NCBI GenBank assembly: GCA_964034945.1
Contig: OZ035961.1
Span: forward strand, 76,758,188 to 76,822,187
Reading direction: 5' to 3'
Length of the DNA: 64,000 nt
Source of the DNA: Chrysopilus asiliformis
Lineage: Eukaryota > Arthropoda > Insecta > Diptera > Rhagionidae
The notes under the pieces were generated by a model, which ran no database searches, was not told where the DNA came from, and saw only the letters and a list, made by a program, of their open reading frames with translations. Each line of letters opens with the position of its first letter. Positions within the stretch are counted from its first letter, which is position 1. Made by a program: the position numbers and the translations under genes. Below, piece by piece: positions 13,678-24,223 of the stretch.

Positions 13678-13924
13678 ATATCGTCGGCTAAAAGTGAAAT
13701 TGTGCTAAGTCCATTTGGTATAATTTTTCAGAAGAGCAATGAAAACCTTGTTAAATCGTTTAATAAAAAACCTTGTTAATAACACTGAGTTGTCTTTAAA
13801 TGAGAAAAATTGGGCTCAGTTTTCTTTAAATGAAAATTAAAATGATTTAACAAGGTTTTTTATTGTTCTTCTGTCAAATTTGGTATAATGGACTTAGCAC
13901 AATTTCCCTTTTAGCCGACGATAT
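13678..13924. mobile_element. Foldback MITE 'ATATCGTCGGC', copy 1
   Basis: Long inverted arms (over 90 bases) start with ATATCGTCGGCTAAAAG on both sides, with conserved 'ttgtgctaagtccat' and 'aaccttgttaaatc' blocks in each arm. A second copy lies at 39863-40120. It is nested inside the hAT element. No coding sequence. Confidence 0.8.
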
Positions 13925-14184
13925 GAACTCTTAAAAATATGTCAATTTTTATTCTGAATTTTCTCTCATAACGCTGTCAACGAAAGATTTTTTTCTTTAA
14001 TTGAAAGTCAATGGACAGAAGAAAGAAATAGGTTAGATGTGCGGAAAAGCTCATGGCTGCTACGGCTGGAGTGGCTGCTATGGGTATTTATTTTTTGGAA
14101 GTTGAAATTCAATTTTGTTCTAGAATGGATTTAATGAAAATGTTAGTCTGCTTATGATTAGTTTGTGGCTACACTAGGACCTAA

Positions 14185-15086
14185 AAGGGCCCATAGACGG
14201 ACAACTTTGTTGCCAACCTGGTCGCCAACATGCAATGTTGGAGTCGATGTTGTACGTCTGTGGCCAAGTTGGCGGTTGGTTTTTCATGTTGTCGACCAGG
14301 TTGGTGTAAAATCAAAAAATTTTGAAAACTTAGCATGTTGGCGTTCATGTTGGGGTGTCTGTAGGCAAGTTTACAACCTGGTTGCCAATCTCAGTTGCAT
14401 TGAGTACTGCAATGAGAACAGTGAAGTGTCAAAAATAGTTTATTTGATTAAGTTCGGTTGAGTTTGGTTAATTTTACTAGGATTTTGATCGTACGACCTG
14501 AATCCAAGACTTTGTGGCGATATTCCAGTGAGCAATTTTAAGTCCTCGAAGCTCTGGCCACTTGCCAAAAACCGTAGGGTTGCAGATAGCCTTTCATTTG
14601 CAGGAATAGCTATTCTCATTATCGTGTCCTTCTTTTCAATGAATGGTCTTACTGCATCCAATAATTCATCGTAGGTGTTGCTGTCCATTCTTGAAAAGTT
14701 TTTGAAATCGCCAAGTGCAGTCACACGTAGTTCACGCATTAAATTTGAATGAGAAAACTGAGCACGGTTCTGATACCACTCCTTTGCCAAATTTTTTTTC
14801 TTTTTCAAAGGGGGCACCTCATCTTCGCACAACTCGTTTAAAACCAATACCAATAACAAATCCTTACTCATTTTTCACTAGTCAACATATACCCTATAGT
14901 TGTCCTATAACCATATAGTAAACTATAAACAATAAAAAAAATTAGAGAAATCACCTAAAGTCGACGGGATCTTGTTAAAAATGATGTTGACAACTTGGTT
15001 GCCAACATTCCGTCTCGTCTGTGGTGAAAACTACCAACCAGGTTGGCGACCAGGTTGGCAACAAAGTTGGCCGTCTATGGGCCCTT
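14185..15086 (-). mobile_element. PIF/Harbinger deletion derivative, TSD TAA
   Basis: Terminal inverted repeats begin AAGGGCCCATAGACGG and extend with scattered mismatches for about 45 bases. Both sides are flanked by TAA (14182-14184, 15087-15089), the TWA target typical of PIF/Harbinger. It contains only the N-terminal part of a transposase on the minus strand and must depend on a full-length relative. Confidence 0.88.
14440..14871 (-). pseudogene. PIF/Harbinger transposase, N-terminal fragment
   Basis: The 143-codon frame starts at an ATG and carries the signature N-terminal region of Harbinger transposases: an EWYQNRAQFSHSNLM stretch, FKNFSRMDSNTYDELLDAV, then RLSATLRFLASGQSFEDL and TGISPQSL. 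This part normally precedes the DDE catalytic domain. After TGISPQSL the frame runs into unrelated sequence, so the catalytic core was lost by internal deletion. It lies wholly inside the 902-bp element. Some Harbinger derivatives retain such N-terminal pieces; whether this one is expressed is unknown. Confidence 0.88.
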
Positions 15087-15221
15087 TAAGTCGAACACGC
15101 CCGTAAAGCACACTGATTTTTTTTGACATTTACAAAAAACGTTTTATTTCAGATTTGATAAAAATATTCTTTTTCAAAGTAAGAAATACTCTTTTTTCAA
15201 TTCGACGAGATGGTAACCCTA

Positions 15222-16135
15222 GCTGAGGAGCGTACTGAGATGCTACTTGCTACCACGTTGATGCTCTCGTGTTGCTACCTTTCTGCCACAATCGACAGCG
15301 AAATCTTTTCAGAAACTCAGTTTTTACAGCGGATGGGGAGTCTGAAATCTGCATGAAAATTCACTTTTTTTGTAACTTTTAACCGTGACTTATTCGTTGA
15401 TATTGCCTTCTTTCCACGAGGAACTGAAACCCTTGACGGAAAATTTTCTGTGTATAATGCAATATACTCTTTTTTTGGGTTTTTGCTTGATTGGTTTATA
15501 ATAACGCGCCGGTGACTAGTCTTGAGTTGAATTACATCAACAAGAAATTTTTCATGTTATGCTGAAGTGTCTGGATTGCAAGACACGTCATATTTAATAG
15601 ATTTTTAAGTGATATCGAATTAATGTCTATCATTCTCAGCCTTTCATAGGGAATATTGTTAAAAAGATTCAAAAAATCTTCTTTATTGATTTAAAACAAT
15701 TGTTATTAAAATGTGGCCATTATAAGAACTACCTAGTTGTAAGTGTAATGAAGGTTCATTAAAAAGCTTAATGGAATACCGATAATATTGAATAAAATTA
15801 AATTATTTAAAAATTAAAAAAAAAAAGTTTTTCTTACTGATTGCATGAATTATTTTAAATATCTGTATTGTTAGAGCCTTAATCAATAGTTAGTTAAAAG
15901 ATCGTTGGAATTATTATTTCGAGACAGGAAGAAACTAATTTTAGACAGACGACCTTGTTTAGAGGGGTTTTCAAAACGCGGCACAATTAGTGAGTGTAGA
16001 ATTTTGTAAATTGCAAGTTAGAATATTTCAGTTAAAATGTGAATCCAGAATCTTTTGTTCAAAAAATTATATTCAAAAGATTGTGTTTACATTAGACCCT
16101 TTTTTCATTCGCTGTAGCTTTCGTTGCGAACCAAA
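15222..16135. other. Non-coding stretch, nothing recognised
   Basis: Beyond the hAT target duplication at its left edge I see no gene, RNA gene or element here. Confidence 0.4.
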
Positions 16136-16996
16136 ATGTTGCTGATCGTTTACATTACGACACAAAATACTGAAATTTATTCCTGAAAGACGCCCCACAG
16201 TGGCGCCAAAGTGCCATTCGATGGACAAAAAGGAGTTCTGCCTTTGAAGGATTTCGGTTATGTCATTGCGTTAGGAATAATTGGGAACCTAGAAATCCAA
16301 AAGGACACTCTCCTGTGACAAGTAATTTCCGAACGCCATGGAGAACGCAGAGAAGCCAAAAATGAATTGGATGACGAGGAAGATCAAGAAATCCTGCAAT
16401 TGTGAAAATTCGACGTAGATCAAGGCATTATTAGAATATAATTTTTCCTCAACCTTATGTAATTTTAGTCATGTGTATTTGTATCAAATTGTATTAAAAT
16501 AATCGTATTAAAAAAAATTAAATCTTTAAAAATGCTATTTTTTTATAACATTTAAAAAACAATTTTAAAACAAAACCAAAAACGATATATGTAAAATGGC
16601 ATTCTAAATATTTTCGTCATTAATGATTTTTTCTGTACGACCAACCGTTCTCGAGATTTTGGTAATTTTTGATTTCAAATGCAGATGGGAGGGGATGATT
16701 CGATTGTGAAGAAATAAAGCTTGGAGTTTTATCTAGCCAACAAAAAAAACCCCCCATCCAAAAATATTGATCCGTTCAAAAGTTATGGATTATTGGCCGC
16801 CGAATGGCACTTTGGCGCCACTGTGTGCCGAAACTGGAGTTTTCTCATACAAAATTTGCCCGAACTATTTCAAATTTTGATAACTTTTGCTAAGTAACCT
16901 TATCTGTTCTGCGATGAATAAATAAAATTTGCGGAATAAATTCTGAAAAAAACTCCCCGGAGCAATTCTAGAAAAAGTTACAAATGTAAACGGTCC
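16136..16996. mobile_element. MITE 'cGTTTACAyTA' family, copy 1, interrupted
   Basis: Outer ends read 'cgtttacattacgacac' at left and 'tgtaaacggtccc' at right, with internal 'ctgaaatttattcctgaaag' and 'ttttgataacttttgctaag' blocks. The same blocks recur at 24025-24223 and 44403-44607, which lack the central insertion. Comparison shows this copy is split at 16196-16825 by another element. Confidence 0.65.
16196..16825. mobile_element. DNA transposon with CACAGTGGCGCC termini, nested
   Basis: TIRs are CACAGTGGCGCCAAAGTGCC at left and the inverse at right, about 25 bases. A 3-bp GCC lies one base outside each end. Inside, one frame (about 16240-16405) reads coherently apart from one TGA and includes SERHGERREAKNELDDEEDQ then a stop, probably the acidic tail of a decayed transposase I cannot place. 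The CACAG terminus and short duplication hint at the CMC group, but this is not secure. Confidence 0.6.
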
Positions 16997-17455
16997 CTAA
17001 AAAATTTGTATTTTTGTAGGACTTAAGCGTTAAATACAATTGGCCCGAGACAACATTTACGGCGACATTTCAGATTTTAAAATCAGTATCCTAAGTCGTA
17101 AAAAGTTGAATCGAATTTAACTTTTGTCGTTCAGCTCGTCGACAAAATTTCATGGTTGAAGCAAAATGAGATCTTATGGGAACATCATAAAATCTAAACT
17201 TCGTCACTGAAAGTATTAGGAAATATAGTTCGTATGCAGTGTTGATTACATTCACATTCCTATTATGTTTGATAATTGGTAACAAGAGAATGTTATATTT
17301 GGGATTTGGCTCACCATCCCATTGTCAAAATCAAATGAAAAGCAAATGACGTTTAGAACAACAAAGTATGCCGATTTGTATGTGGAGGACAACTATCCCG
17401 CCGTAATCTGTCGCCGCAAAAGTTGTGTCGGGTCAATTGTATTCCGACCTTAAAC

Positions 17456-17598
17456 CAGTGGCCTATTTCACCAAACTACAAATTACAATTACAAATTTGT
17501 ACTAAAGCAAAATAAGCCATCAATTTACAAATTTTGTTAAAAATCACTTGAAAAAAACTTGTAAATACCAATTTGTAAGCTGGGGAAATAGGCCACTG
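17456..17598. mobile_element. Short hAT-like MITE
   Basis: A 143-bp element with termini CAGTGGCCTATTTC at left and the inverse at right; 'tacaaatt' motifs follow inside each end. The CAGTGG terminus is hAT-like, but I could not match an 8-bp duplication, so the superfamily is provisional. Confidence 0.6.
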
Positions 17599-18523
17599 AT
17601 GCCCGATGGAAACACACAATTTGTAAACTCAAAAATTGTCTGCAACTAATACGTTTATGTTTTTTTTAATGTAGCACTTTTTTCGACCAATGAAAAAGGT
17701 TGAGGAAACAAGAAAACTACTTTTAATAGATTAAATTAATTTCATTATTTGTTTTATCCATTTATCAGCTAAGTGTGTTATTTTTGTAACTTGAACAATT
17801 CAAAAATAAATGAGTTAAGACATTACCTGCCATTAATATAGGCACTGATAAATGTCAAAGTATTAATCGAAAAGGTTAAAAAGCCGTCAGATCACCTCTA
17901 GACGGGTTAAATGTAATTAATTCCGAAAATAAAAATGTTTTAAACAATTTTCCAACAAAATTTGTTTTAGTATACTATTAACTCCTGATTGTTAATTGAG
18001 TTCAAAAAGTTTAATGGAACCAAAACAAACTAACACAATGTCAAAATAGCTATAAGTTCCTCAATTATTTTCTCTATAAAGACAAATTTTACCTTTGTCA
18101 TGGTTCAAAGTGTTATATAATAAGAAAAATTAGATCGATGTTCAAACATGAAGCAGTAATCAATAAAAATTCAAATAACACAGCAATACCAACTTTTATA
18201 ATAATTCATGTAATCAGCAAGAACAACCTTTTTAAAATCCATAAGCGCCAAAGTCTATTAAAATTATCCTGAACTTTTCCACCCACATTCGTGAACCATA
18301 TTTCATAAAAAATCGTAATTGCTATTGGTGCTTTAGAAAAACACCCCTATAACCTTCTGTTGAGCAGCTACTGTAACCATCGATTAGATTTTTATTGATA
18401 CGCGCCGCAATAAAAATCCCTTTAATGAAATTTCTATTTCCAAAAACAGATTTTTACGATATTCTAAAACACACAAACCTTGCCGTACAAAAAAAAAACT
18501 AAGTTCACGAAGTTGGCGTGCTT

Positions 18524-18664
18524 TCATCCAGCCGCTGCCAACTGGGTCATCAATTGTCGATTAATGACGTCGACCGATGGTTTTTCGTCCTTCATACACT
18601 GGACAAATATTGCCGCTAGCCCCTCAGCCAATGTTAATTTTAAGCATGCCTCTATTCGAACCAT
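18524..18664 (-). CDS. Small ORF of unknown identity, possibly gene remnant
   Basis: A 46-codon minus-strand frame beginning MVRIEACLKLTLAEG and ending INRQLMTQLAAAG before a TGA. It stays open 12 further codons upstream without another ATG. Its Ala/Leu/Glu/Lys balance and lack of Asn/Ile/Lys runs look like real coding sequence, unlike nearby random frames. After the stop the frame continues plausibly for a few residues, so the TGA might be a later mutation. It lies about 0.9 kb downstream of the terminal exon of the minus-strand gene, within or beyond its 3' UTR. I do not recognise the family; it could be a small protein, a final exon or a pseudogene fragment. Confidence 0.35.
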   Translation of the reverse strand: MVRIEACLKLTLAEGLAAIFVQCMKDEKPSVDVINRQLMTQLAAAG

Positions 18665-18965
18665 CGAAATACAGAAATCGATTTTAATTAAACGTTCACT
18701 TTAATGTTCGACTAGGAAACATTTATCTAGAATAGCTCAAGGGAATTTTAAGCCCTTCTGTACTTAACACCCACAGACGAATAGGAGACGCGTGGGTGTA
18801 TCTATGAGTTTTTTTTGTAGTCCTTCCTTTTTTTTCATAGCTGACGATAAGCTTTTCAAGTTGACACAGAATTATCAATTGAATATCGACCCACGCTCCA
18901 TTCAACATCTAACCTTACAATCCCCCAAACAATACGTCGCACCTACTCATGTTTTATAGTTTGAT

Positions 18966-18971
18966 TTTATT
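18966..18971 (-). terminator. Candidate polyadenylation signal AATAAA
   Basis: An AATAAA hexamer on the minus strand, about 585 bases beyond the stop codon of the gene at 19556. In DNA this AT-rich such hexamers arise by chance, so the link is tentative. Confidence 0.25.
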
Positions 18972-19555
18972 GTTAGTGTAAAGAAGGGATTTTTGCTTCC
19001 TCCATTTTTGAAGTATGTCATGTAGAACAGTGATACTTTATGAAGTTAGTTCTGAAGAGTACTTCAACTATTCCACTTGTAAAAACCCAGCAGAATTAAG
19101 GATTAGCTCTTGACGGTGACGTCCCGATACTCAAATGTAAGCATAAAATTTGAAATGGGTTGTCCTTTGGAAACGAGAATCCTTTGGAAGCTTCAACTTT
19201 CAGATATTGACGAATAAAAGCTACCGTTTCAGGTGGGGTGCCTATAGTCGATTCTTCGGCTCATGTTACGATTATAGCTGACTAAAGGATTTTTTTAGTG
19301 GATGAAACCATAAATCACGTCTCTTAAACTCAATAAAAAATGTCAAGCATGTGTTATTCATCAGAGGAAGCAAACATATAACGAGTACTCAATGAAAGAC
19401 ACACAAAATATTTACAATAGTGTTCCATAGAACTATCAAAGTTGATACGTTATCGTTGCTGAAACTAATTTCGCCATCTCCTTCTTCTCGGAACGCTGTA
19501 CCCAGAATGAATAAAAATCATTGCTGATGGAAGGATTGTTGTTGACTTTACGACT

Positions 19556-21220
19556 TTATCTCTCAAAGGTTGCACTTCGCCTTTCCAGCTCCTCGTTGAA
19601 CGAGTTATCAAAGACTTCATCATCAACCCATGTCTCCAAAGTAGTTGAACTGGATCGGGGACTAGTCCTGAAATACTCGTACTCCTCATCATCCCGTCGC
19701 AGCAGTAGAACTTTCTTATCTCGTGCTTTATTCACTTTATTATCGAATACGTCCCAAGGATCATCGTAAAGGATTCTAGTGCTATCGTAGAGGTTACCAT
19801 TATCATCCCATGGTGTTGGACAATTCTGGTTAAACGCATTGATCCGGTCGCTTAATTCATGTTGAGTCATACTAATCAATGGATGATTCCCATTGTAGTC
19901 ACTACAGCAGTTCTTAGTCCCATTTCTGATCCCTGTGCCGTTGCTGCTGCCATTCCACTGGAAACTGCTATCGTAGTTGGACACAGAGGATGGTCGGCTA
20001 TTAATCACATTCGCCTGGTGGTTATTACTATCAGAAAAACTATTATCTAGGCTATAAGACGACTGGCTCCCATCCAATGTTGCTATCGTTTCATTATAGC
20101 GTGATTTTGGCGACGACGCAGCACTACTGGCACTCGAAGATGATGGTGTATGTCGAAGGTATTTTTTGTTGCTGTCGTACTTGACCTTCTCAAAGACAAT
20201 CTCTTCGTAGGTGTGGGACTCAAGACCTAAACCGTTGTTCCATTTTCGCTCATTGTATCGCGACTCATCCGCATCCTTCTCAAAATCGAAGCGTCCAGCA
20301 AATCTTAAATTGTTATTAATTCTCTGCTGCTGGTAGTGATACTGCTGTTGGCTTCTCTGCTGATGCTGTTCGTTACTGGTACCGTATCTATGCTGGCCGA
20401 GTTGAATTCTCGGTGTTAGCGTATTGCGGATATTATTTGTGGCCAGATTCAGACAGCTATCAAACTTTTCTATGAAATTTTGTGCTACAATAAAACTAGT
20501 TGTGGTGATTTCATTTTGTTTATGTCCACTCCATGTGTTGCCACTAATGTCGAGGCTATTGAATGGTTTCACATAGTCCGGTGTCACGGTACCAGTCCGG
20601 CCACCCTCATTCCCGATCCCAGCAGTAACCATTCGCTTTCTTATACTGCTCAGACTACTATTCTGATTCGTTCGACTTTTATTGATTTCGTTTAGGCTGT
20701 GCTCATTAAGGCCAATGTAGATTTTGTTGTCCGTGAATAGAATATCATCGTCTTCTGGTGTCTGCTGCGTTTGGTTGTTATCCCCATAGCTCCTGTCGAT
20801 GGTGCTCGACGATGTCCTGTTGTTGCTAATGCTTGGCGTCCTGTCGCTGCCCCGGCTCCATATCGTACTCATTAAATTCGATTGTTGGGATTTCGGTGTC
20901 GATGTTATGCTTCGCTTACTTCCACGGCTGTTATCCACCCGCAAATAAGATGAATTGCCACCCTTGGCGAAAAATCTAGGTGAAATGTGAAACATTTGGT
21001 ATTCGTCCTCGTCTCCGGACGCATTCGCCACATCATCTGGCAGCATTGTATTCGTTGCTATTTTCCCATTTCGGTCGAACGTCCAACTGCCGCACGAATG
21101 CTGCGGACTTGAAATACTTTGCTGGCGATTCTTCTGCTGAACATATCTGGCTGATTGATTACGGATGCGAATCGGAATGTTCGTGGTTGTAGTGGTTCCA
21201 AATGAGAGCTTCCGAAAGAT
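19556..21220 (-). CDS. Terminal coding exon of an uncharacterised gene
   Basis: This is the longest host-like coding stretch: 554 codons, ending in a TAA. The exon begins after a good splice acceptor (pyrimidine-rich 'ttttctctttttcgcag') and its first base starts a codon, reading IFRKLSFGTT. The frame continues upstream only through intron sequence, so the apparent ATG at 21250 is not a real start. The protein is rich in Ser, Asn, Thr and Gln, with a Gln-rich patch (HQQRSQQQYHYQQQ) and a Ser/Ala run (SSSSASSAASSPKSR). It has no transmembrane segment, signal peptide or domain I recognise. The C-terminal ~80 residues are more structured and acidic, with two PWD motifs and a TWVDDEVFDNSFNEE stretch, perhaps a conserved binding region. 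It is compositionally clearly coding. Function unknown; a scaffold or signalling adaptor would fit but is inference. Confidence 0.85.
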   Translation of the reverse strand: MFRKLSFGTTTTTNIPIRIRNQSARYVQQKNRQQSISSPQHSCGSWTFDRNGKIATNTMLPDDVANASGDEDEYQMFHISPRFFAKGGNSSYLRVDNSRGSKRSITSTPKSQQSNLMSTIWSRGSDRTPSISNNRTSSSTIDRSYGDNNQTQQTPEDDDILFTDNKIYIGLNEHSLNEINKSRTNQNSSLSSIRKRMVTAGIGNEGGRTGTVTPDYVKPFNSLDISGNTWSGHKQNEITTTSFIVAQNFIEKFDSCLNLATNNIRNTLTPRIQLGQHRYGTSNEQHQQRSQQQYHYQQQRINNNLRFAGRFDFEKDADESRYNERKWNNGLGLESHTYEEIVFEKVKYDSNKKYLRHTPSSSSASSAASSPKSRYNETIATLDGSQSSYSLDNSFSDSNNHQANVINSRPSSVSNYDSSFQWNGSSNGTGIRNGTKNCCSDYNGNHPLISMTQHELSDRINAFNQNCPTPWDDNGNLYDSTRILYDDPWDVFDNKVNKARDKKVLLLRRDDEEYEYFRTSPRSSSTTLETWVDDEVFDNSFNEELERRSATFER

Positions 21221-21829
21221 CTGCGAAAAAGAGAAAACATAAATTTCCAAATTTAATCAAAAATTCTTATTACGAATACAATTACACAAGTAATTTGACA
21301 AATTTGAATCTAATATGATTTATGATAAAAATTAAAAACATAGAAGAGAGAACGAAACCACAAAATATAGGCAACGAATTAAATTAAACTAGCAATGAAA
21401 TTATTTGAATTAATTCGCAATTTTGAAGATATAATAACTTGCGATTTTTACATGTTTTCAAAATGCGGAAAAACTCAGTTTTCATAAGCGTCGGCAAAAT
21501 GGGGTATCTGCACCCCCCTTACCAAAAAATTTAAGGTCAATTTTTTTTTTTTGAATTTGAAAAACAAAAAATTTTTTTTGTTCATTTATCTTATTGCTAA
21601 AAAAAAGTATATTTTGTGGAGTTTAAACCTAATTTACATTACTACCACCGTCCGGTAGTAAGTAGATGAAAACCCATTAGGTCAGTTATCTATACTAATT
21701 CGCTTGCTAGACAGCAAGTACAAAATAATAACTTCAAAAAATTCTCCCTGTGAATGAATTTCAACTCAGCGCATGCGAAAACTACTAATTTTGAAATAAA
21801 AGACAAAAATTTTAAAAACTAAAATTTAA

Positions 21830-22520
21830 AGAACATAAAATTTTCTATATTTTCTGCTTCAACGGTTTCTTGTATTTCTAACGCTTCTCAAGATATTTGA
21901 AAAAAAAATCAGTTTTTGGAAAATTTCTCGAAAACTATGCGCCTTAGGAAAAAATGGTTGTTCAAAGAAAAAAAATTTCCTGCATTTTTTACTTGAACGG
22001 TTTTTACGTATCTTTCATTTTTCATATATTTTTTTCGAAACTGAATATTGTAGAGGAAAGTTTTGTGTTGATCACAACTGATTTATTAATCTGTCTATCT
22101 GTCCGTCAACACCATAACTTTCGAGGGAATTGAGCTAGAGACTTAAAATTTTTTACAGTCGCGTTTCTCGTAAATAGCAAGGCTAAGTTCTTGACGTGTC
22201 CGTTCAATTGAAAAAGTTTTATGCGGTTTTCTCGAAAACGGTGCATTGTATCGCAAAATTTATGGAGAAGACATGTGTTTAGAATATGATTTTATATAAT
22301 CGTTACATACATCTAAATCCAATCGGACCACTCCTTCCCCCCTCTGGCATAAAATTGTTTTTTTTTCTAAATTTTCTCTGTCCTCATACAGAGTATTTGA
22401 CGATTGGCCTCTGGCAAGTGCAGCTTTTCTTAAGTTTTAAGAAAGGAAAGGGACGTCAAGTTTTGTGTTTTGTGCAAGTTGTGCCTCGTCTTGGCATGGC
22501 TCTCTCTAGTGCTTAAAATA
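21830..22520 (+). repeat. Divergent mini-me/DINE-like dispersed repeat (subfamily 2)
   Basis: It carries a degenerate 'tctgtctatctgtccgtc' microsatellite, then 'attgagctagagacttaaa', 'aaggctaagttcttga' and 'tctcgaaaacggtgcat' blocks in the order of the better-preserved copies at 23.4 and 60.2 kb. It shares 'aacaccataactttcgag' with the copy near 40.2 kb, defining a second subfamily. It lies in the long intron of the minus-strand gene. Confidence 0.6.
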
Positions 22521-22929
22521 CCCATATATATCTCTAAAATGCCAACAGAAAACCAATTATCTCGAGTTTTTTTTTAAACTGTCATTTCTTGGTTTTCTTT
22601 GATTAAATAACAAAACGTTTTGACACCACAGGGGCGAAAAGGAAATCATGTAAAAGAAGCTTTTTACTAAAAATATAGATCAGAATATCAATAAAATCTT
22701 CTACATTTTTTGCTTTAACGGTTTTTACGTTTCTCTAACGGTTCTCAACATAATTCAAAATAATCAAGTTTTTTTTGAAGATTTCTCGGAACCTATGTGC
22801 TTTTGGGAAAAAAATGATATCTTTATTTTATTTAACAATTTGTCTTATATTTTACTAGCAGACCCTACGTTGCCAGCTTAAAGTTTTTTGTATAAATTTT
22901 AGAATGCCAAAAAACCATAAATAATTTAA

Positions 22930-23235
22930 AAAATTTTGGGAAAAAATGTTATCCTTACAGGATCTTCCGTTTCGAATTTTAAAATTCCAACAGCAGAGCC
23001 GTGATCAGCGACCCAATAACCCTATAATGCTAATTTTTCCGGCGAAAAATGGGAAAAAGGATATTTGCGTTATCCTTACAGGACCTTCCGTTTTAAAATT
23101 TTAAAATCTAATACCGGATTCGTGGTCAGCGACCCGAAAAACCCTATAATGCCAATTTTTCCGGGGAAAATGGGAAAAAGGATATTTTCGTTATCCTTAC
23201 AGGACCTTCTGCTTTGAATTTTGAAAATCTAACAT
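22930..23235 (-). repeat. 121-bp tandem repeat inside the Helitron
   Basis: 'Gttatccttacagg' recurs at 22948, 23069 and 23190, exactly 121 bases apart each time. Each unit contains 'tcagcgaccc' and 'aatttttccgg' blocks. The reverse-complement unit recurs in the Helitron at 45.8-46.2 kb. Internal tandem arrays of this size are common in DINE-type elements. Confidence 0.75.
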
Positions 23236-23352
23236 AGCTAAAAACCTGCTCCTGGCAACGCAGATCATTTTGCAAAAAACAGCGTAAAAATCGGTCCAGT
23301 AGTTTTTGATTTTTGTAATCTCAAACAGACAAACAGACAAACATCCATTTTT

Positions 23353-23924
23353 ATACCCGTATGGTGAAACCAAAGGGTATATTAAATTTGCCTTACCGTT
23401 TGTAACGCCAAGATCCCGTCATCACACACAAAAATGAATTACACCAGTGTGTTTAGAATGATAAAAAAAAGTTGAATTTAGCATGTCCGTCCGTCCGTCT
23501 GTCCGTCTGTCCGTCTGTCTGTCTGTTCGTCCGTCTGTGGCGCGGATTGTAGGCGCACGGATTGAGCTAGAGTCTTGAAATTTTGCACAGATCCGTTTTT
23601 TGTAAAATGCGAGGCTAAGTTCGTTAATGGGCAAAAATGGACCATTAGGGGGGGTACCCCCCATACGAACGAAAATGTTTTTTGTAAATATCGCAAAAAC
23701 GGTGCACCTCATCAAAAAAGTCCAAGAACAAAAGTGATTTAGGATATGATTCTACATAAAACTTCGATACATCAAAATCCGATTGGAGTAAATTTTAAAA
23801 AATCTTATTGGAAAGTTTGACTTCAAAGTGGAATTTTAGTACAAATGTTCGAATTTTGATACGAATATCACCATACGGGTCTCCAATGATTGCCAGATTG
23901 GCAATTATAGCTTTTGTTATGTTT
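23353..23924 (+). mobile_element. Mini-me-like dispersed repeat, copy A
   Basis: Starts 'atacccgtatggtgaaacc', contains a GTCC/GTCT tetranucleotide array (23486-23540), then 'gcgcacggattgagctaga', 'gacttgaa'-like core, 'aaatgcgaggctaagttcg' and ends 'caattatagcttttgttatg'. Full-length relatives lie at 27768-28341 (reverse), 47271-48086 and 60240-60803. The microsatellite plus conserved core is the architecture of dipteran mini-me/DINE elements. No coding capacity. Confidence 0.8.
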
Positions 23925-24024
23925 ATATATCTATATATAGATTTCCATATTTGTTATTCGCCATTTACATCTGACACTTTATTTCGCGAATTTTATTTTT
24001 CTATACTAAATTCATGTCGGACAA

Positions 24025-24223
24025 CCGTTTACACTAGGACACAATATTCTGAAAAACTCCCGAACTCGAATTTTTCCATACAAAACCGCCGGAATAAATT
24101 CAAATTTTGACAACTTTTGCTAAGTGAATTGGCGGTAAATGAATAAAATTCGCGAAATAAATTCTGAATAAAATTCGCGAAGAGAATCAATAAAAAATCG
24201 TTAGTGTAAATGGAGCCTTACAT
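24025..24223. mobile_element. MITE 'cGTTTACAyTA' family, copy 2
   Basis: Left 'ccgtttacactaggacac' and right 'gttagtgtaaatgg' are imperfect inverted ends. The internal 'ttttgacaacttttgctaagtgaat' character matches copies at 16.1 and 44.4 kb. It represents the uninterrupted form of the family. Confidence 0.65.

Larger units (their letters stand above)
13386..15221. mobile_element. hAT element with 8-bp TSD, host of nested insertions
   Basis: Ends are TAGGGTTACC at left and its inverse at right, flanked by an exact 8-bp duplication gctgagga (13378-13385 and 15222-15229), diagnostic of hAT. 'Actctttttt' motifs recur near both ends. No hAT transposase remains. The 1.84-kb length is mostly later insertions: a 247-bp MITE and a 902-bp Harbinger element. 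Confidence 0.85.
22854..23941 (-). mobile_element. Non-autonomous Helitron, interrupted
   Basis: On the minus strand the 5' end at 23941 reads TCTATATATAGATATATAAA and leads, once a nested repeat is removed, to 'aaaatggatgtttgtctg' and 'aaaactactggaccgat', typical of insect Helitrons. The 3' end at 22854 reads 'ggcaacgtagggtctgctagt', a hairpin-like motif ending CTAGT. No target duplication is expected and none is seen. The interior includes 2-3 tandem units of 121 bp. A mini-me-like repeat (23353-23924) is inserted near its 5' end. Confidence 0.75.

Noticed and set aside
21221..21250. ATG upstream of the large minus-strand exon as the true start
   Set aside because: It lies in the intron, just before a strong acceptor (ttttctctttttcgcag); the phase-matched first exon at 41614-41655 is a better start.
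23422..23715. Overlapping 70-97 codon frames in mini-me-like repeats (also 27977-28255, 60365-60614)
   Set aside because: The repeated Thr-Asp-Arg/Gln-Thr residues come from the tetranucleotide array; all lie in a non-coding repeat.
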